In this document: positions 53,868-62,815 of the stretch, one piece after another
Position numbering within the stretch: position 1 is the first letter of the stretch
How the letters are laid out: each line of letters begins with the position of its first letter
Source of the DNA: Catenuloplanes niger
GTDB lineage: Bacteria; Actinomycetota; Actinomycetes; Mycobacteriales; Micromonosporaceae
Reading direction: 5' to 3'
Length of the DNA: 64,000 nucleotides
NCBI RefSeq assembly: GCF_031458255.1
Contig: NZ_JAVDYC010000001.1
Coordinates: forward strand, 7,426,501-7,490,500
Program-made: the position numbers and the translations under genes
Notes under the pieces: generated by a model
Database searches by the model: none
The model's input: only the letters and a program-made list of their open reading frames with translations
What the model was told of the DNA's origin: nothing

Positions 53868-53888
53868 CCCGAGCATGCGGTGGGCCGG

Positions 53889-56855
53889 TCATTCGCCGCG
53901 CCGGTGTTCGCGGGTGATGCGCCAGATCAGGCGGCGTACCGGGTCCGGCTCGGCGACGCGGAAGTCGACCGGCGGCACGTCGCGCAGGAACGGCGGGAGG
54001 TCCGGCTCCTCGGCCTTGGTGGGCAGCACCACCGGCACGAAGCGCACCCGGCGCGCGATGAACTCGTTCACGGTCGCCAGCTGCGACTCGTCGTCCCACG
54101 GGCCGCCGTGCGCGCCGAGCACCATGACGACCACGCCGATCCGGGCGCGCTCGGCCGGGCCGGCGCCGGTCTCCTCGCCGTGCATCCACGGCAGCAGGCC
54201 CTCGTCCAGCAGCTGCTGGCGCAGGCGTTCCACGGTGCCGCGGTCGGTCGCCTGGTACGCCAGGTACACGTCGAAGTCGCCGACCGCGCGCTTGCCGCGG
54301 ACCGTCGCGGTCGCGGTCTCCCGGCGGCGCCGCAGGTCCGCGCTCGCGTTCATCGCGGAGACCTCGTCCGCCACCGCCGGCACCATCCGGTCCCGCTCGC
54401 GCAGCGAGATCTCACCGGACAGGCAGGCCGGGCACTCCATCGCGGCGTCGCCCCGGGCCAGCCGGCGGCGGGCGAGCTCCTCGTCGAGCTGGTAGCCGCA
54501 GTCCGGGCGCGGGCAGGTGAACACGCGGCGGCGGACCACGGTGTCCGGCAGCGCGCGCTTGGCCAGGTGGTCGGCCACGTAGTCCTCGAAGATCAGCCGG
54601 GTCTCCTCGGCGGTGCCGGGCGCGTAGCACAGCTCCAGCCGGCCCACGCCCTCGTCCGGCTCGGTCAGCCGGAACCCGCACCGGCCACCGGCCCGGGTCA
54701 CGTAGACGGCCGCGCCGCGCCACAGCTCGTGCTTGACGAACGTGGCCGCGTGCGAGAGCCGGACCGCGAGCGTGGCGTACACGTTCTGCAGCGCGCCCTC
54801 GAACAGGAACTCCACGTCGGCCGGCCCCAGGTAGGGCGCGTCCGGCCGGTCCCGGGTCAGCTGGGACGGGAACACCAGGTCCACGCCGCCGTCGTTCGGC
54901 TCGCGCAGTGCCAGGTCGTGCTGCAGCAGCTCCTCCACCATGGCGATCAGCAGCAGCCGTTCCTCGCCCGGCTCGGCCAGCCGGGTCTCCTCCGGGATCG
55001 GGAACCGGCCGGCCAGCGCCTCCTCCTCGGCCAGGTAGCCGAGCCCGTCCGGCTGCGCCCGGGCCGCGTTGATCAGCGCGGACGCGTACCCGTCGAGCAG
55101 TTCCGGGCGCAGCAGCACGTACCCGCCGAAGGTGAACCGGCGGATCAGGTCGCGGCTCTCCAGCAGGCCCGCGCACGTGTCGAAGCCGGCCCGCAGCTCC
55201 GGCTCGCCGGCCAGCTCCCGGTGCCGCGCCTGGAACAGCCGGAACAGGTCGTCGGCGCGGGACAGCGCGTGCCAGTCCGCCTTCTCGTCGATCAGGAACC
55301 GTTTGATCGTCTCGAACAGCCGCGTGGAGATCGACTGGGGCTGCGCGGACCAGTCGATGGCGGACGCGATCACGCCGGTCAGGTCCGCGACGCCGCGGAG
55401 CTCCCGCGCGCTGGTCTCCGCGTACCCGTCCAGTTTCAGCTCCCGGACCAGGTCGTTGATCCGGCCCCGGCTGACCTGCGGGCCGCCGCGGTCCTCGCGC
55501 GCGGAGACCAGCAGCGTGTGCACCGGCCGGCGGCCGTGCCGCAGCGCCCGCGCCCAGTAGCGCACGCCGGAGAACGGGTCCACCTCGCTGCGCGCGTCGA
55601 ACACGATCAGCGCGACCGCGGCCTCGGCCAGGTGCAGCTGGTGCACCAGGCGGTAGCCGGGCTGCCCGGCCAGGTCCCAGAGCAGCACCTCGCGGGTCTC
55701 GGTGCCGCCGTCCGGCTGCTGCGCGGTCTCCTCGCTGAACCGCCACACCTGACGCCCGTGCGTGGAGTCGGTCGCCCGGTACGGCTGCCCGGACAGCACC
55801 AGCCCGAGCCCGGACTTGCCGACCCCGGTGTCGCCGAGCAGCACCACCTTCGCGTTGCGGTAGCGCGACGAGTCCTGCCGGGGCGCGTCGTAGAGCCGCT
55901 CCACGTCCAGCTCCAGCAGGTTCAGCCGCCGGTTGCGGTGGCTGCGGAACGCCAGCAGCGGCCGCTCCGGGTGGAACGCCAGCCCGTCGGCCGACTCCTC
56001 GCCACCGCCGGCCAGGTCCACCACGGCCAGGCACTCCAGCGAGTCGGTACGCCACAGCCGCAGCTCGCCGTCCTCCGACTCGGACGCGAGCAGGCTGCCG
56101 TCCGCGGACGCGGCCAGCCCGATCACCGGCGCGGTGTGCCCCTCGGCCCAGGACAGCAGCGTGCCGGTGTGACTGTTCGCCACCCCGATCGTCGCGTCCA
56201 GGGCCAGGCACACCTCGACACCGTTCGGCATCCAGATCATCGCGTCGGCCGGGCCGGCGTGCAGCGTCGTGGCCTGCTCCGGCGCGCCGGCCGGGTGCAG
56301 CAGCACCGCGCCCGCCCCGTCCCGGTGCCGGCTGGCCAGCGCCCGGCCGCGCGGCGACCAGGACAGCCCCTCGGTGTGCGGCGACACCCGGAACGACGAA
56401 CGGGCCCGGCCGGTGGCGCTGTCCACCGTGGTCACCGAGTGCCCGGCGGTGGCCGCGACCCGGCGCCCGTCCGGCGAGATCGTCACCGCGTGGTGCGTGC
56501 CCCGGTCCGGCAGGCTCTGGTCCCACCGCTCCCGGTTGGTCTGCACGTCCAGCATGGTCACCCGGCCGGAGCTGACCACCGCCATCTCCCGGTTCGCCAC
56601 CGGCGACCAGCAGTACGCGCGGAGCAGCGTCTGCCGAGCCACCGGCCGCTCCGCCACGTGCGACTCCGGGCCGAGCACGGCCGGGACCAGCCACAGGCAC
56701 AGGCCGAGGTCCTGCCCGATCGCGGACAGCAACCGGCCGTCGCAGGACCAGCCGAGCCGGGACCACTCCCGGTACTGCAGGTCCCGCACGCTGTGCAAGG
56801 TCAGCCCGGACCCGTGCGGAAGCGCATCGACGGACAGGCGGCGTGAGGTGGCCAC
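53889..56855 (-). CDS. WD40-GTPase-zinc ribbon-TIR multidomain protein
   Basis: The 988-aa protein starts at GTG 56855. Residues 25-320 form a WD40-like beta-propeller (ADGSLLASESEDGELRLW, SPDGRRVAA). A Ras/Roc-like GTPase follows with G1 GDTGVGKS (341-348), G3 DLAGQ (394-398), G4 read as SAREDRG (451-457) and G5 SAREL (482-486). Residues 500-770 resemble the COR-like middle of ROCO proteins (VFPSQLTRDRPDAP). A C4 zinc ribbon (C781, C786, C808, C811) precedes a C-terminal TIR domain (859-970; FDVYLAYQATDRGTVERL, FVPVVLP, PPFLRDV). It probably senses a signal through WD40 and switches with GTP. The TIR lacks its usual catalytic block. Confidence 0.85.
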   Translation of the reverse strand: MATSRRLSVDALPHGSGLTLHSVRDLQYREWSRLGWSCDGRLLSAIGQDLGLCLWLVPAVLGPESHVAERPVARQTLLRAYCWSPVANREMAVVSSGRVTMLDVQTNRERWDQSLPDRGTHHAVTISPDGRRVAATAGHSVTTVDSATGRARSSFRVSPHTEGLSWSPRGRALASRHRDGAGAVLLHPAGAPEQATTLHAGPADAMIWMPNGVEVCLALDATIGVANSHTGTLLSWAEGHTAPVIGLAASADGSLLASESEDGELRLWRTDSLECLAVVDLAGGGEESADGLAFHPERPLLAFRSHRNRRLNLLELDVERLYDAPRQDSSRYRNAKVVLLGDTGVGKSGLGLVLSGQPYRATDSTHGRQVWRFSEETAQQPDGGTETREVLLWDLAGQPGYRLVHQLHLAEAAVALIVFDARSEVDPFSGVRYWARALRHGRRPVHTLLVSAREDRGGPQVSRGRINDLVRELKLDGYAETSARELRGVADLTGVIASAIDWSAQPQSISTRLFETIKRFLIDEKADWHALSRADDLFRLFQARHRELAGEPELRAGFDTCAGLLESRDLIRRFTFGGYVLLRPELLDGYASALINAARAQPDGLGYLAEEEALAGRFPIPEETRLAEPGEERLLLIAMVEELLQHDLALREPNDGGVDLVFPSQLTRDRPDAPYLGPADVEFLFEGALQNVYATLAVRLSHAATFVKHELWRGAAVYVTRAGGRCGFRLTEPDEGVGRLELCYAPGTAEETRLIFEDYVADHLAKRALPDTVVRRRVFTCPRPDCGYQLDEELARRRLARGDAAMECPACLSGEISLRERDRMVPAVADEVSAMNASADLRRRRETATATVRGKRAVGDFDVYLAYQATDRGTVERLRQQLLDEGLLPWMHGEETGAGPAERARIGVVVMVLGAHGGPWDDESQLATVNEFIARRVRFVPVVLPTKAEEPDLPPFLRDVPPVDFRVAEPDPVRRLIWRITREHRRGE

Positions 56856-56932
56856 CCACGCAGCGTATTGGCCGCTGTCACGCCCGGGATGCCCGCTGTT
56901 CGGCCGACCCCGTTCCGGCTACCCCGTTCCGG

Positions 56933-57817
56933 CTACCGCCGGTCCGCGCCGATCGCGCGCGCGACCGCCTCGATCGCGGCCGGGCCGACGCGGCAGCAGC
57001 CGCCGACCAGCGCGGCACCCGGCGGGATCTCGGGTGGGAGCGGGTCCCCGGTCCAGGCGCGTGCCGTCGCGTCCCAGGTCTCGCCGCTGTTCGGGTAGAC
57101 GACCACGGGTTTCCCGCCGCTGGCCTGCCGGGCGACCGGGACGGCCGCGGCCGCGTCGGCCGGGTCGCAGCAGTTCACGCCGACCGCCACGATCGCGTCG
57201 ACGCCGGCGGTCAGCGCGACGGCCTCGGCGAGCGGCTGGCCGGCGCGGGTGCGGGTGCCGGCGACGGTGAAGGACAGCCACGCGGGTACGCCCAGACCGT
57301 CCAGCGCGGTCAGCAGCGCCTCGGCCTCGCGGGCGTCCGGGACGGTCTCCAGCGCCAGCACGTCCGGCGCGGCCTCGGCGAGGATCTCCAGCCGGGGCCG
57401 GTGGAACGCGGCCAGCTCGCGCACGCTCAGGCCGTAGTTCCCGCGGTACTCCGACCCGTCGGCCAGCATCGCGCCGTACGGTCCGGCGGACGCGGCGACC
57501 CACGCGCGCCCCCGCGCGGTCTCCCGGGCCAGCGCCACGCTGCGGTGCAGCAGCGCGGCGGCCTCGGGCGCGGCGATCCCGGCACGGGCGAAGCCGGGCA
57601 GCGTGGCCTGGTAGCTCGCGGTGGTCAGCACGTCCGCGCCGGCCCGCAGGTAGGCGGTGTGCGCGGCGACGATCGCGGCCGGGTCGTCGCGCAGCAGGCG
57701 GGCCGACCACAGCTCGCCGGAGAGGTCCGCGCCGCCCGCCTCCAGCTGCGTGGCCAGCCCACCGTCGAGCACCAGCGGGCCGGTGGCCAGCGCATCCGCG
57801 AAACCCATGATCTCCAC
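56933..57817 (-). CDS. mmuM: Homocysteine S-methyltransferase
   Basis: The 294-aa protein has the homocysteine-binding zinc site: C216 in VGVNCCDP and the C274-C275 pair in VGGCCRVGP. The start FADALATGPLVLDGGLATQLEAGG is the family opening. It transfers a methyl group from S-methylmethionine or SAM to homocysteine. It lies 30 bases after the coiled-coil membrane protein gene and 77 bases before the TIR gene, all on one strand, so it could be co-transcribed. No functional link is apparent. Confidence 0.92.
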   Translation of the reverse strand: MEIMGFADALATGPLVLDGGLATQLEAGGADLSGELWSARLLRDDPAAIVAAHTAYLRAGADVLTTASYQATLPGFARAGIAAPEAAALLHRSVALARETARGRAWVAASAGPYGAMLADGSEYRGNYGLSVRELAAFHRPRLEILAEAAPDVLALETVPDAREAEALLTALDGLGVPAWLSFTVAGTRTRAGQPLAEAVALTAGVDAIVAVGVNCCDPADAAAAVPVARQASGGKPVVVYPNSGETWDATARAWTGDPLPPEIPPGAALVGGCCRVGPAAIEAVARAIGADRR

Positions 57818-57847
57818 GGTACGCCGGGGGCCGGGGCCGCTGCGGGG

Positions 57848-58498
57848 TCAGACGTTCTGCACGACGATGGCGAGGCCGGCCGTGACCAGGGCGGAGACCA
57901 CCAGCACGGAGACCGCGCCGGACTCCAGCACCGCGCCGCGGCGGTCCGCGTAGACCTTCGCGGCGAGCAGCGCGATGATCGGGCCGAGCGCGAGCGTGAG
58001 CAGCAGCGCCAGCACCGGGAGCACCACGGCGAGGTCACCGCCGACCGAGTCGCCGGCCGCGCGCACGCCGAAGCCGGCCAGCCCGGCCAGCACGCCGCCG
58101 AGCACGCCGAGCGCGACCAGGATGTTGCGGGTCTGCTCCGGCAGGCCGGCGCGGCGGCCGGAGCGGGCCAGCTGCGCGTGCGCGTCCATCAGCCACTCCT
58201 CCGCGCCGCGCCGGTCGCCGTCCGGCGGCAGCACGGCCGAGGGTGCGGCGCCGATCCGGCCGAACCGCGCGGTGGTCTCGCCCCAGGCGTCGTAGACGCG
58301 CATGTCGATGTCGTCCGCGTGCCGGTTCGCGTCGCGCAGCCGGGCGTCGGCCGCGGCGGCGCGCTGCTCGGCCTCGCGGTACTTCGCCTCCGCGTTCGCC
58401 ACGGTCCGCTCGTACCAGTCGCGGGCCTCGGCGCGGTGCGTGTCGACCTCCGCGTCGATGCCGGCCAGGCTGCGGATCAGCTCGCGATAGGACGTCAT
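57848..58498 (-). CDS. Coiled-coil membrane protein of the FtsK cluster
   Basis: The 216-aa protein has an N-terminal coiled coil (residues 1-75; SYRELIRSLAGIDAEVDTHR, NAEAKYREAEQRAAAADAR), a short charged linker, and three C-terminal helices (about 127-147, 157-180, 193-214). It overlaps the FtsK-like gene by ATGA at 58495-58498. The layout suggests the membrane partner of the ATPase, like an EccB- or EssB-type element, though I see no direct similarity. Confidence 0.7.
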   Translation of the reverse strand: MTSYRELIRSLAGIDAEVDTHRAEARDWYERTVANAEAKYREAEQRAAAADARLRDANRHADDIDMRVYDAWGETTARFGRIGAAPSAVLPPDGDRRGAEEWLMDAHAQLARSGRRAGLPEQTRNILVALGVLGGVLAGLAGFGVRAAGDSVGGDLAVVLPVLALLLTLALGPIIALLAAKVYADRRGAVLESGAVSVLVVSALVTAGLAIVVQNV

Positions 58499-61353
58499 CA
58501 GGTCCACCCGTACGGGATGATCGCCTCGGCGACGCGGTGCACCGCCCGGTCGAAGAACAGCCCGCGCCACGGCCGCGGGTACCAGGCCGGGCCGCGCCCG
58601 TCCGGGTAGAACTGGGACAGCTCGCTGCCGTGCACGTCCAGCGCCAGCCAGGACCCGATCGCGTCGGTACGCGAGCCGATGCCGCCCAGGTCGTCGCGGA
58701 GCCGGCCGGGCTGCCGCCACCAGCCGAGCACGTGCGTGTGGTGCTCCGGCCCGGCGGTCAGGATCCGGCGCAGGTCGTCCAGCCCGGTGGGTGCGGCCGC
58801 GGGCTGCTCCGGGCCGGCGGGTCTCGCGCCGGCGCCCGCGTGCGCGCCGACCGGCGGGATGATGCCGCGCCGCTGCGCCGGGGCCGGCCCCGAGCGGGCC
58901 AGTCGCGGCGTGACCGCGTCCACCGCGTAGAGCAGCAGGAAGTGCGGCTCGTCGCCGTCGTCCTCCAGTCCGGCCGCGGTCGCCCGGAGCAGCGCGGTCA
59001 CGTTGTCCGCGTGGTAGACCGCGGTCCGGTCCGGCGGCAGGATGCCGTGCAGCGCGTCCACGGCCAGCGCGGCGGACGCGTCCAGCACCGCGACCGAGAA
59101 CCGCGCGCCACCGTCCGGGTACTGGGCCGCCAGCGACCGGGCGGCCGCGTTCAGCACCGCGCAGGCCTCGTCCGGCCGCGTGCCGAGCACGGCCAGGTTG
59201 CGCCCGGGCGCGCGGTTCAGCGTCAGTCGCGCGGACCGGGCCTGCACGTCGATCGCCTCGCCGAGCAGCGCGACCGGTGCGCCGGCGCTCCACCGGCGCC
59301 CGGCCGGGTCCGCGCCCGGGGCCAGCGCAAGGAAGTCCGGGGCCGTCTCGAGCCGCGGGATCGCGTCGCCGTCGAACAGGCGCGGCGGCAGCGACCCCTC
59401 CGGCCGGGACGTCCACAGCTCGCGTTGCAGCGACCCCCAGGCCTCCCGGTCGCCGGCCGGTGGCACGCGCAGGATGCGGTTCGCCTCCGGCGCGCCGGAG
59501 TCCGGGTTGACGATCGCGTGGTGCCGGGGCAGCGTGTCCGCGGCCGTGTTCTGCTCGGGCAGCACCTTGCGCGCCTTGGGAAGCGCGATCCGCAGCGAGA
59601 ACTGGGCGACCAGCGACGGCCGGCCCCACAGCGCCTCGATGCCGGAGACGTCCTGGCTGGCCAGGATCAGGTGGATGCCCTGCGAGCGGCCGCGCCGGGC
59701 CAGGTCGTCGAGCAGGTTGACCGACTCGGTGACCACCGCGTCCCGGCCGTTGAGCAGCACCTGGAACTCGTCGATCACGGCGACGATCCGCGGCCAGTGC
59801 CCGGCCGGGTCCTCCGCGCGCAGCTCGGGCAGCTTGGTCGCGTCGAACGCCTTGGCCGCGTCCGCCCGCCGACGCAGCTCCTCGCCGAGGAAGCGCAGCA
59901 GCGCCAGCCCGAACTCCCGGTCCGTGTTGACGTTCACGCCGACCAGCCGCACGTGCGGCAGCCAGCTCGGATCCCGCCGGCCGGGCGCGAACCGGGCGAA
60001 CGACACGCCCTCCTTGAAGTCGAGCAGGTAGAACTCCAGCTCGGCTGGGGAGTAGCGGGCGGCGAGCGCGCCCATCCACGCGTAGATCAGGTTGGTCTTG
60101 CCGGTGCCGGACGGGCCGGCGATCAGCGCGTGCGGCGGGTAGTCGGCGAGCGTCACCGGCACCGGGCGGCCCTGCGCGTCCTCACCGACCGGCGCGACCA
60201 GGCCCTCCGCGGACGACTCGCGCCAGAACTCGGCCGGCAGCAGGTCGCCGAAGCGCACCGGGGCCGGGCCCTCGGCCGCGCGCCGGGCCAGCGTCGCGGA
60301 CGTCTCGGTGACCAGCCGCGGCGGGGGCGGCGGGTCGAGCACCACCGGCAGGCCGCCGAGCCCGCCGACGCGCACCCGGCCGTTCGCGCCGGTGCGGACG
60401 CGTTCCACGGACGGGCCGGCCGGCATCGGCAGGCCGCGCACGATCAGGTGCACGCCGCAGGCCACGCCGGTGCGCGCGATCCGTTCCAGCTGCGCCTGCT
60501 CGTGCGGGGTCAGCTCGTCCTTGCGGCCGGCGCCGAGCAGCACCGCGATCCGCCACGGCTCCGGGCGCCGGCCCTCGGTCTCGGCCAGCTCGCGCAGCGA
60601 CGTGTGCGCACCCGCGAGCACCTTCTCGTTGATCCGCCGGATGTGGTCGACCAGGCCGTCCAGCAGCGCGGACAGGCCACCGGGGCCGACGAACGTGAGC
60701 AGGCCCGCGTTCGCCAGCGGCGCGAAACCGGCCAGCCCGCCGCCGAGTTGCTCCGGGTCGTACCCGGTGATGTGCACCTGACCCGGCGGTGCGCTGCCGA
60801 GCGCGCGCAGCAGCAGCGTGGTGACCACCCGGTCACCGGTCTCGGCGTAACCGGGCGCGTGCGCGGGATCGGCGTCGCCCGGCCCTATCTGCCGTGCGGT
60901 CGCCGCGTCCTCCGCCGCGGGCAGGTCGGACAGGTGCACGTGCGCACGATCGAGAAGCGGGACCAGCGCGGGTACGGGTACGGTGCGCGCGATCCGGACC
61001 GCGCCGATCCGCAGCTCCGGTGCCACGTGCCCGCGCTCGGCCGGTGTCGGCTTCCACTCGTCCCAGCCGTCCCCGGCCGCGCCCGGCGCCTCCCGGTCCC
61101 CGGCCTCCGCCGCGGCGCGGGTCAGCTGCGCGAGCCGGGCCGCGTACATCTGGTCGATCTCGGCCAGCCGGGCGTCGCGCTGCCGGGCGGCCCGGACCGG
61201 CACCTCGTCCGCGGCCGCGGCGAGCCGGTCCAGCCGGGACAGCGCGGCGTCCAGCTCGCGCTCCGCCTCGGCCAGGTCGCCGCGGGCCCGGCCGAGCGCG
61301 TAGGACAGCGTCCGGCGGATCTGACCGGCGACGCCGGCCCGCGAGTCAGCCAT
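58498..61353 (-). CDS. FtsK/SpoIIIE-like ATPase with N-terminal coiled coil
   Basis: The 951-aa protein starts with a coiled coil (residues 20-80). The first half holds degenerate nucleotide-binding-like sequence (residues 110-370) before a proline-rich linker. One clear FtsK/SpoIIIE ATPase follows: Walker A GPSGTGKT (413-420), FYLLDFKEGV, Walker B IVAVIDEF (523-530) and RRGRSQGIHLILASQD. The remainder again looks like a degraded second ATPase. ESX/T7SS EccC proteins have several such domains, but this one lacks obvious membrane helices. It lies between the coiled-coil membrane protein and an unknown partner. Confidence 0.85.
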   Translation of the reverse strand: MADSRAGVAGQIRRTLSYALGRARGDLAEAERELDAALSRLDRLAAAADEVPVRAARQRDARLAEIDQMYAARLAQLTRAAAEAGDREAPGAAGDGWDEWKPTPAERGHVAPELRIGAVRIARTVPVPALVPLLDRAHVHLSDLPAAEDAATARQIGPGDADPAHAPGYAETGDRVVTTLLLRALGSAPPGQVHITGYDPEQLGGGLAGFAPLANAGLLTFVGPGGLSALLDGLVDHIRRINEKVLAGAHTSLRELAETEGRRPEPWRIAVLLGAGRKDELTPHEQAQLERIARTGVACGVHLIVRGLPMPAGPSVERVRTGANGRVRVGGLGGLPVVLDPPPPPRLVTETSATLARRAAEGPAPVRFGDLLPAEFWRESSAEGLVAPVGEDAQGRPVPVTLADYPPHALIAGPSGTGKTNLIYAWMGALAARYSPAELEFYLLDFKEGVSFARFAPGRRDPSWLPHVRLVGVNVNTDREFGLALLRFLGEELRRRADAAKAFDATKLPELRAEDPAGHWPRIVAVIDEFQVLLNGRDAVVTESVNLLDDLARRGRSQGIHLILASQDVSGIEALWGRPSLVAQFSLRIALPKARKVLPEQNTAADTLPRHHAIVNPDSGAPEANRILRVPPAGDREAWGSLQRELWTSRPEGSLPPRLFDGDAIPRLETAPDFLALAPGADPAGRRWSAGAPVALLGEAIDVQARSARLTLNRAPGRNLAVLGTRPDEACAVLNAAARSLAAQYPDGGARFSVAVLDASAALAVDALHGILPPDRTAVYHADNVTALLRATAAGLEDDGDEPHFLLLYAVDAVTPRLARSGPAPAQRRGIIPPVGAHAGAGARPAGPEQPAAAPTGLDDLRRILTAGPEHHTHVLGWWRQPGRLRDDLGGIGSRTDAIGSWLALDVHGSELSQFYPDGRGPAWYPRPWRGLFFDRAVHRVAEAIIPYGWT

Positions 61354-62350
61354 CGGCGTCCGGCTCCCGGTAGGTGGGCACCGTCTCCGGTGCCGCCGCG
61401 TTCAGCGAGCCGGGGTCCCGGCCGAGGCGCTTGAGCAGCACGCCGGTGAGCACCGCGCCGGCCACGGCCGCGTCCGCCGGGTGCGCGCGCTCGGCCTCGT
61501 TGCGGCGCCGGCCGTCCTCGGTGCGCTCCGCGTCGTCGTCGCCGCTGTCGTTCTCCCGGGACCTGCGCTGCTCCGGCGGGACCCGGCAGACGCGCTCGGC
61601 GAGCACGTCGATGGTGTTCGCGGGCAGGCCGGGCAGCAGTTCGCGCAGTTGCTCGGCCTCCTTGCGCACCCGCGGCAGGTCCTCGGGCCGGGGTTCGTGA
61701 CCGAGCAGGTCGGCGGTCAGCCGGTGCAGCAGCGCGGGGGAGAGCGCGGCCAGGCCCAGCCCGACCGGCGGCTCGACCTCGCCCAGCTCGCGGCGCATGC
61801 GGCCGGGGCTGTCCGAGCCGACCGAGGCGGCGACGCGGCGCAGCAGGTCCGCGCTGTCCGTGGCCGCGTCCCGGTCGTGCCGGTCCCGCTCGCCGGGCGT
61901 GGCACGGCCGGGGCCGCCGGCCGCGCCGGCCGACTCGTCCTCGCTCGCCTCGCCACCGGTGAGCACCGTGACGCGCGCCTTCCACCAGCGGCCGAGCGGC
62001 GCCGCGTCCGGCGTCTGCGGTGTCTCCTGGGGACGGTCGCGCTCCTCGAACGCGACCGCGTCCCGCCAGCTGCCGTCCGCGCCGCGGGTGGCGTCGTGGC
62101 TCAGGCCGATCGCGGCCAGGTATTCGGAGATCGCGTCCTGGGCGCTGCGCAGCGCGAACGCGGCGTGCTCGGCGTGCTCGGTGGCGTTGGCCAGCTGCGG
62201 CACGCCCATCGGCTGGGAGGACGCCTGGCGGACCCAGGCCAGCAGCTCGGACGCGACCCGGAGGCGCTCCAGCGCGGCGAGGACCAGCCCGACCGGGAGC
62301 TCGTCGTTGGTGGCGCGGATGCGCGCGCCCAGCTCTTCGAGCAGAGACAT
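61346..62350 (-). CDS. Unknown protein of the FtsK/WXG cluster
   Basis: The 334-aa protein overlaps the FtsK-like gene by 8 bases. The N-terminus (residues 1-100, MSLLEELGARIRATNDELPVGLVLAALERLRVASELLAWV) is helical, with a possible WXG-like fold; the middle is Asp/Glu/Ser/Arg-rich and disordered, and the end is Ala-rich with GAVLTGVLLKRLG. I do not recognise it. The close coupling suggests it works with the ATPase, perhaps as a chaperone or adaptor for the WXG-like protein. Confidence 0.6.
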   Translation of the reverse strand: MSLLEELGARIRATNDELPVGLVLAALERLRVASELLAWVRQASSQPMGVPQLANATEHAEHAAFALRSAQDAISEYLAAIGLSHDATRGADGSWRDAVAFEERDRPQETPQTPDAAPLGRWWKARVTVLTGGEASEDESAGAAGGPGRATPGERDRHDRDAATDSADLLRRVAASVGSDSPGRMRRELGEVEPPVGLGLAALSPALLHRLTADLLGHEPRPEDLPRVRKEAEQLRELLPGLPANTIDVLAERVCRVPPEQRRSRENDSGDDDAERTEDGRRRNEAERAHPADAAVAGAVLTGVLLKRLGRDPGSLNAAAPETVPTYREPDADG

Positions 62351-62359
62351 GACGTGGAT

Positions 62360-62620
62360 CTACAGCGTCGCGGTGTAGGTCTGCGCCTGTTCCACCGCGG
62401 CGAGCGTGGCGGTGTAGCAGTTCTCCAGGTCCACCGTGGCCTGCTGCAGCGACGCGTACGCCGCCTGCGTGGCCTGATGGCCGGAGCCGTCCCATGCCGT
62501 CGCCAGACTCATCTGCGCCTCCGAGAGTTTCTCGTTGGCCGCGCTGATCGCCACCTGGGACTCGGTCACCTGCTGGATCGCGGCTTCGATGGCGGCGCGA
62601 ACCTCAGCAACACTGGCCAC
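62360..62620 (-). CDS. WXG100-like small helical protein
   Basis: I start at GTG 62620 because GGGAGGGG lies just before it. The 86-aa protein is all-helical: VAEVRAAIEAAIQQVTESQV, then a turn with AWDGSG, then QATQAAYASLQQATVDLENC. The W-D-G turn in the middle of a roughly 90-aa two-helix hairpin is the WXG100 pattern. The C-terminal YxxxD/E secretion motif is not clear. It opens the FtsK cluster and is the probable substrate or partner. Confidence 0.72.
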   Translation of the reverse strand: MASVAEVRAAIEAAIQQVTESQVAISAANEKLSEAQMSLATAWDGSGHQATQAAYASLQQATVDLENCYTATLAAVEQAQTYTATL

Positions 62621-62815
62621 TCGAACCCCTCCCACTCTGCGGGGAGATCCTAACGGAGACCGAGATCGTCCGTGGAGCGCCCCAAGCGGTCTCGTAGGGC
62701 ATTTACCCCGAATCGCCGGACTTGGGTCTGCGCGACTCTGCGTGTGGCAACCGTAACCACAAGTGTCTGGTTGTGCTACTTGAAACGAAGTGAATAGTTG
62801 TTCATCCCGGATCAG

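Noticed and set aside
58243-61434. A 1063-codon open frame on the plus strand
   Set aside because: It is the antisense shadow of the FtsK-like gene. The minus frame has intact Walker motifs and coupled neighbours.
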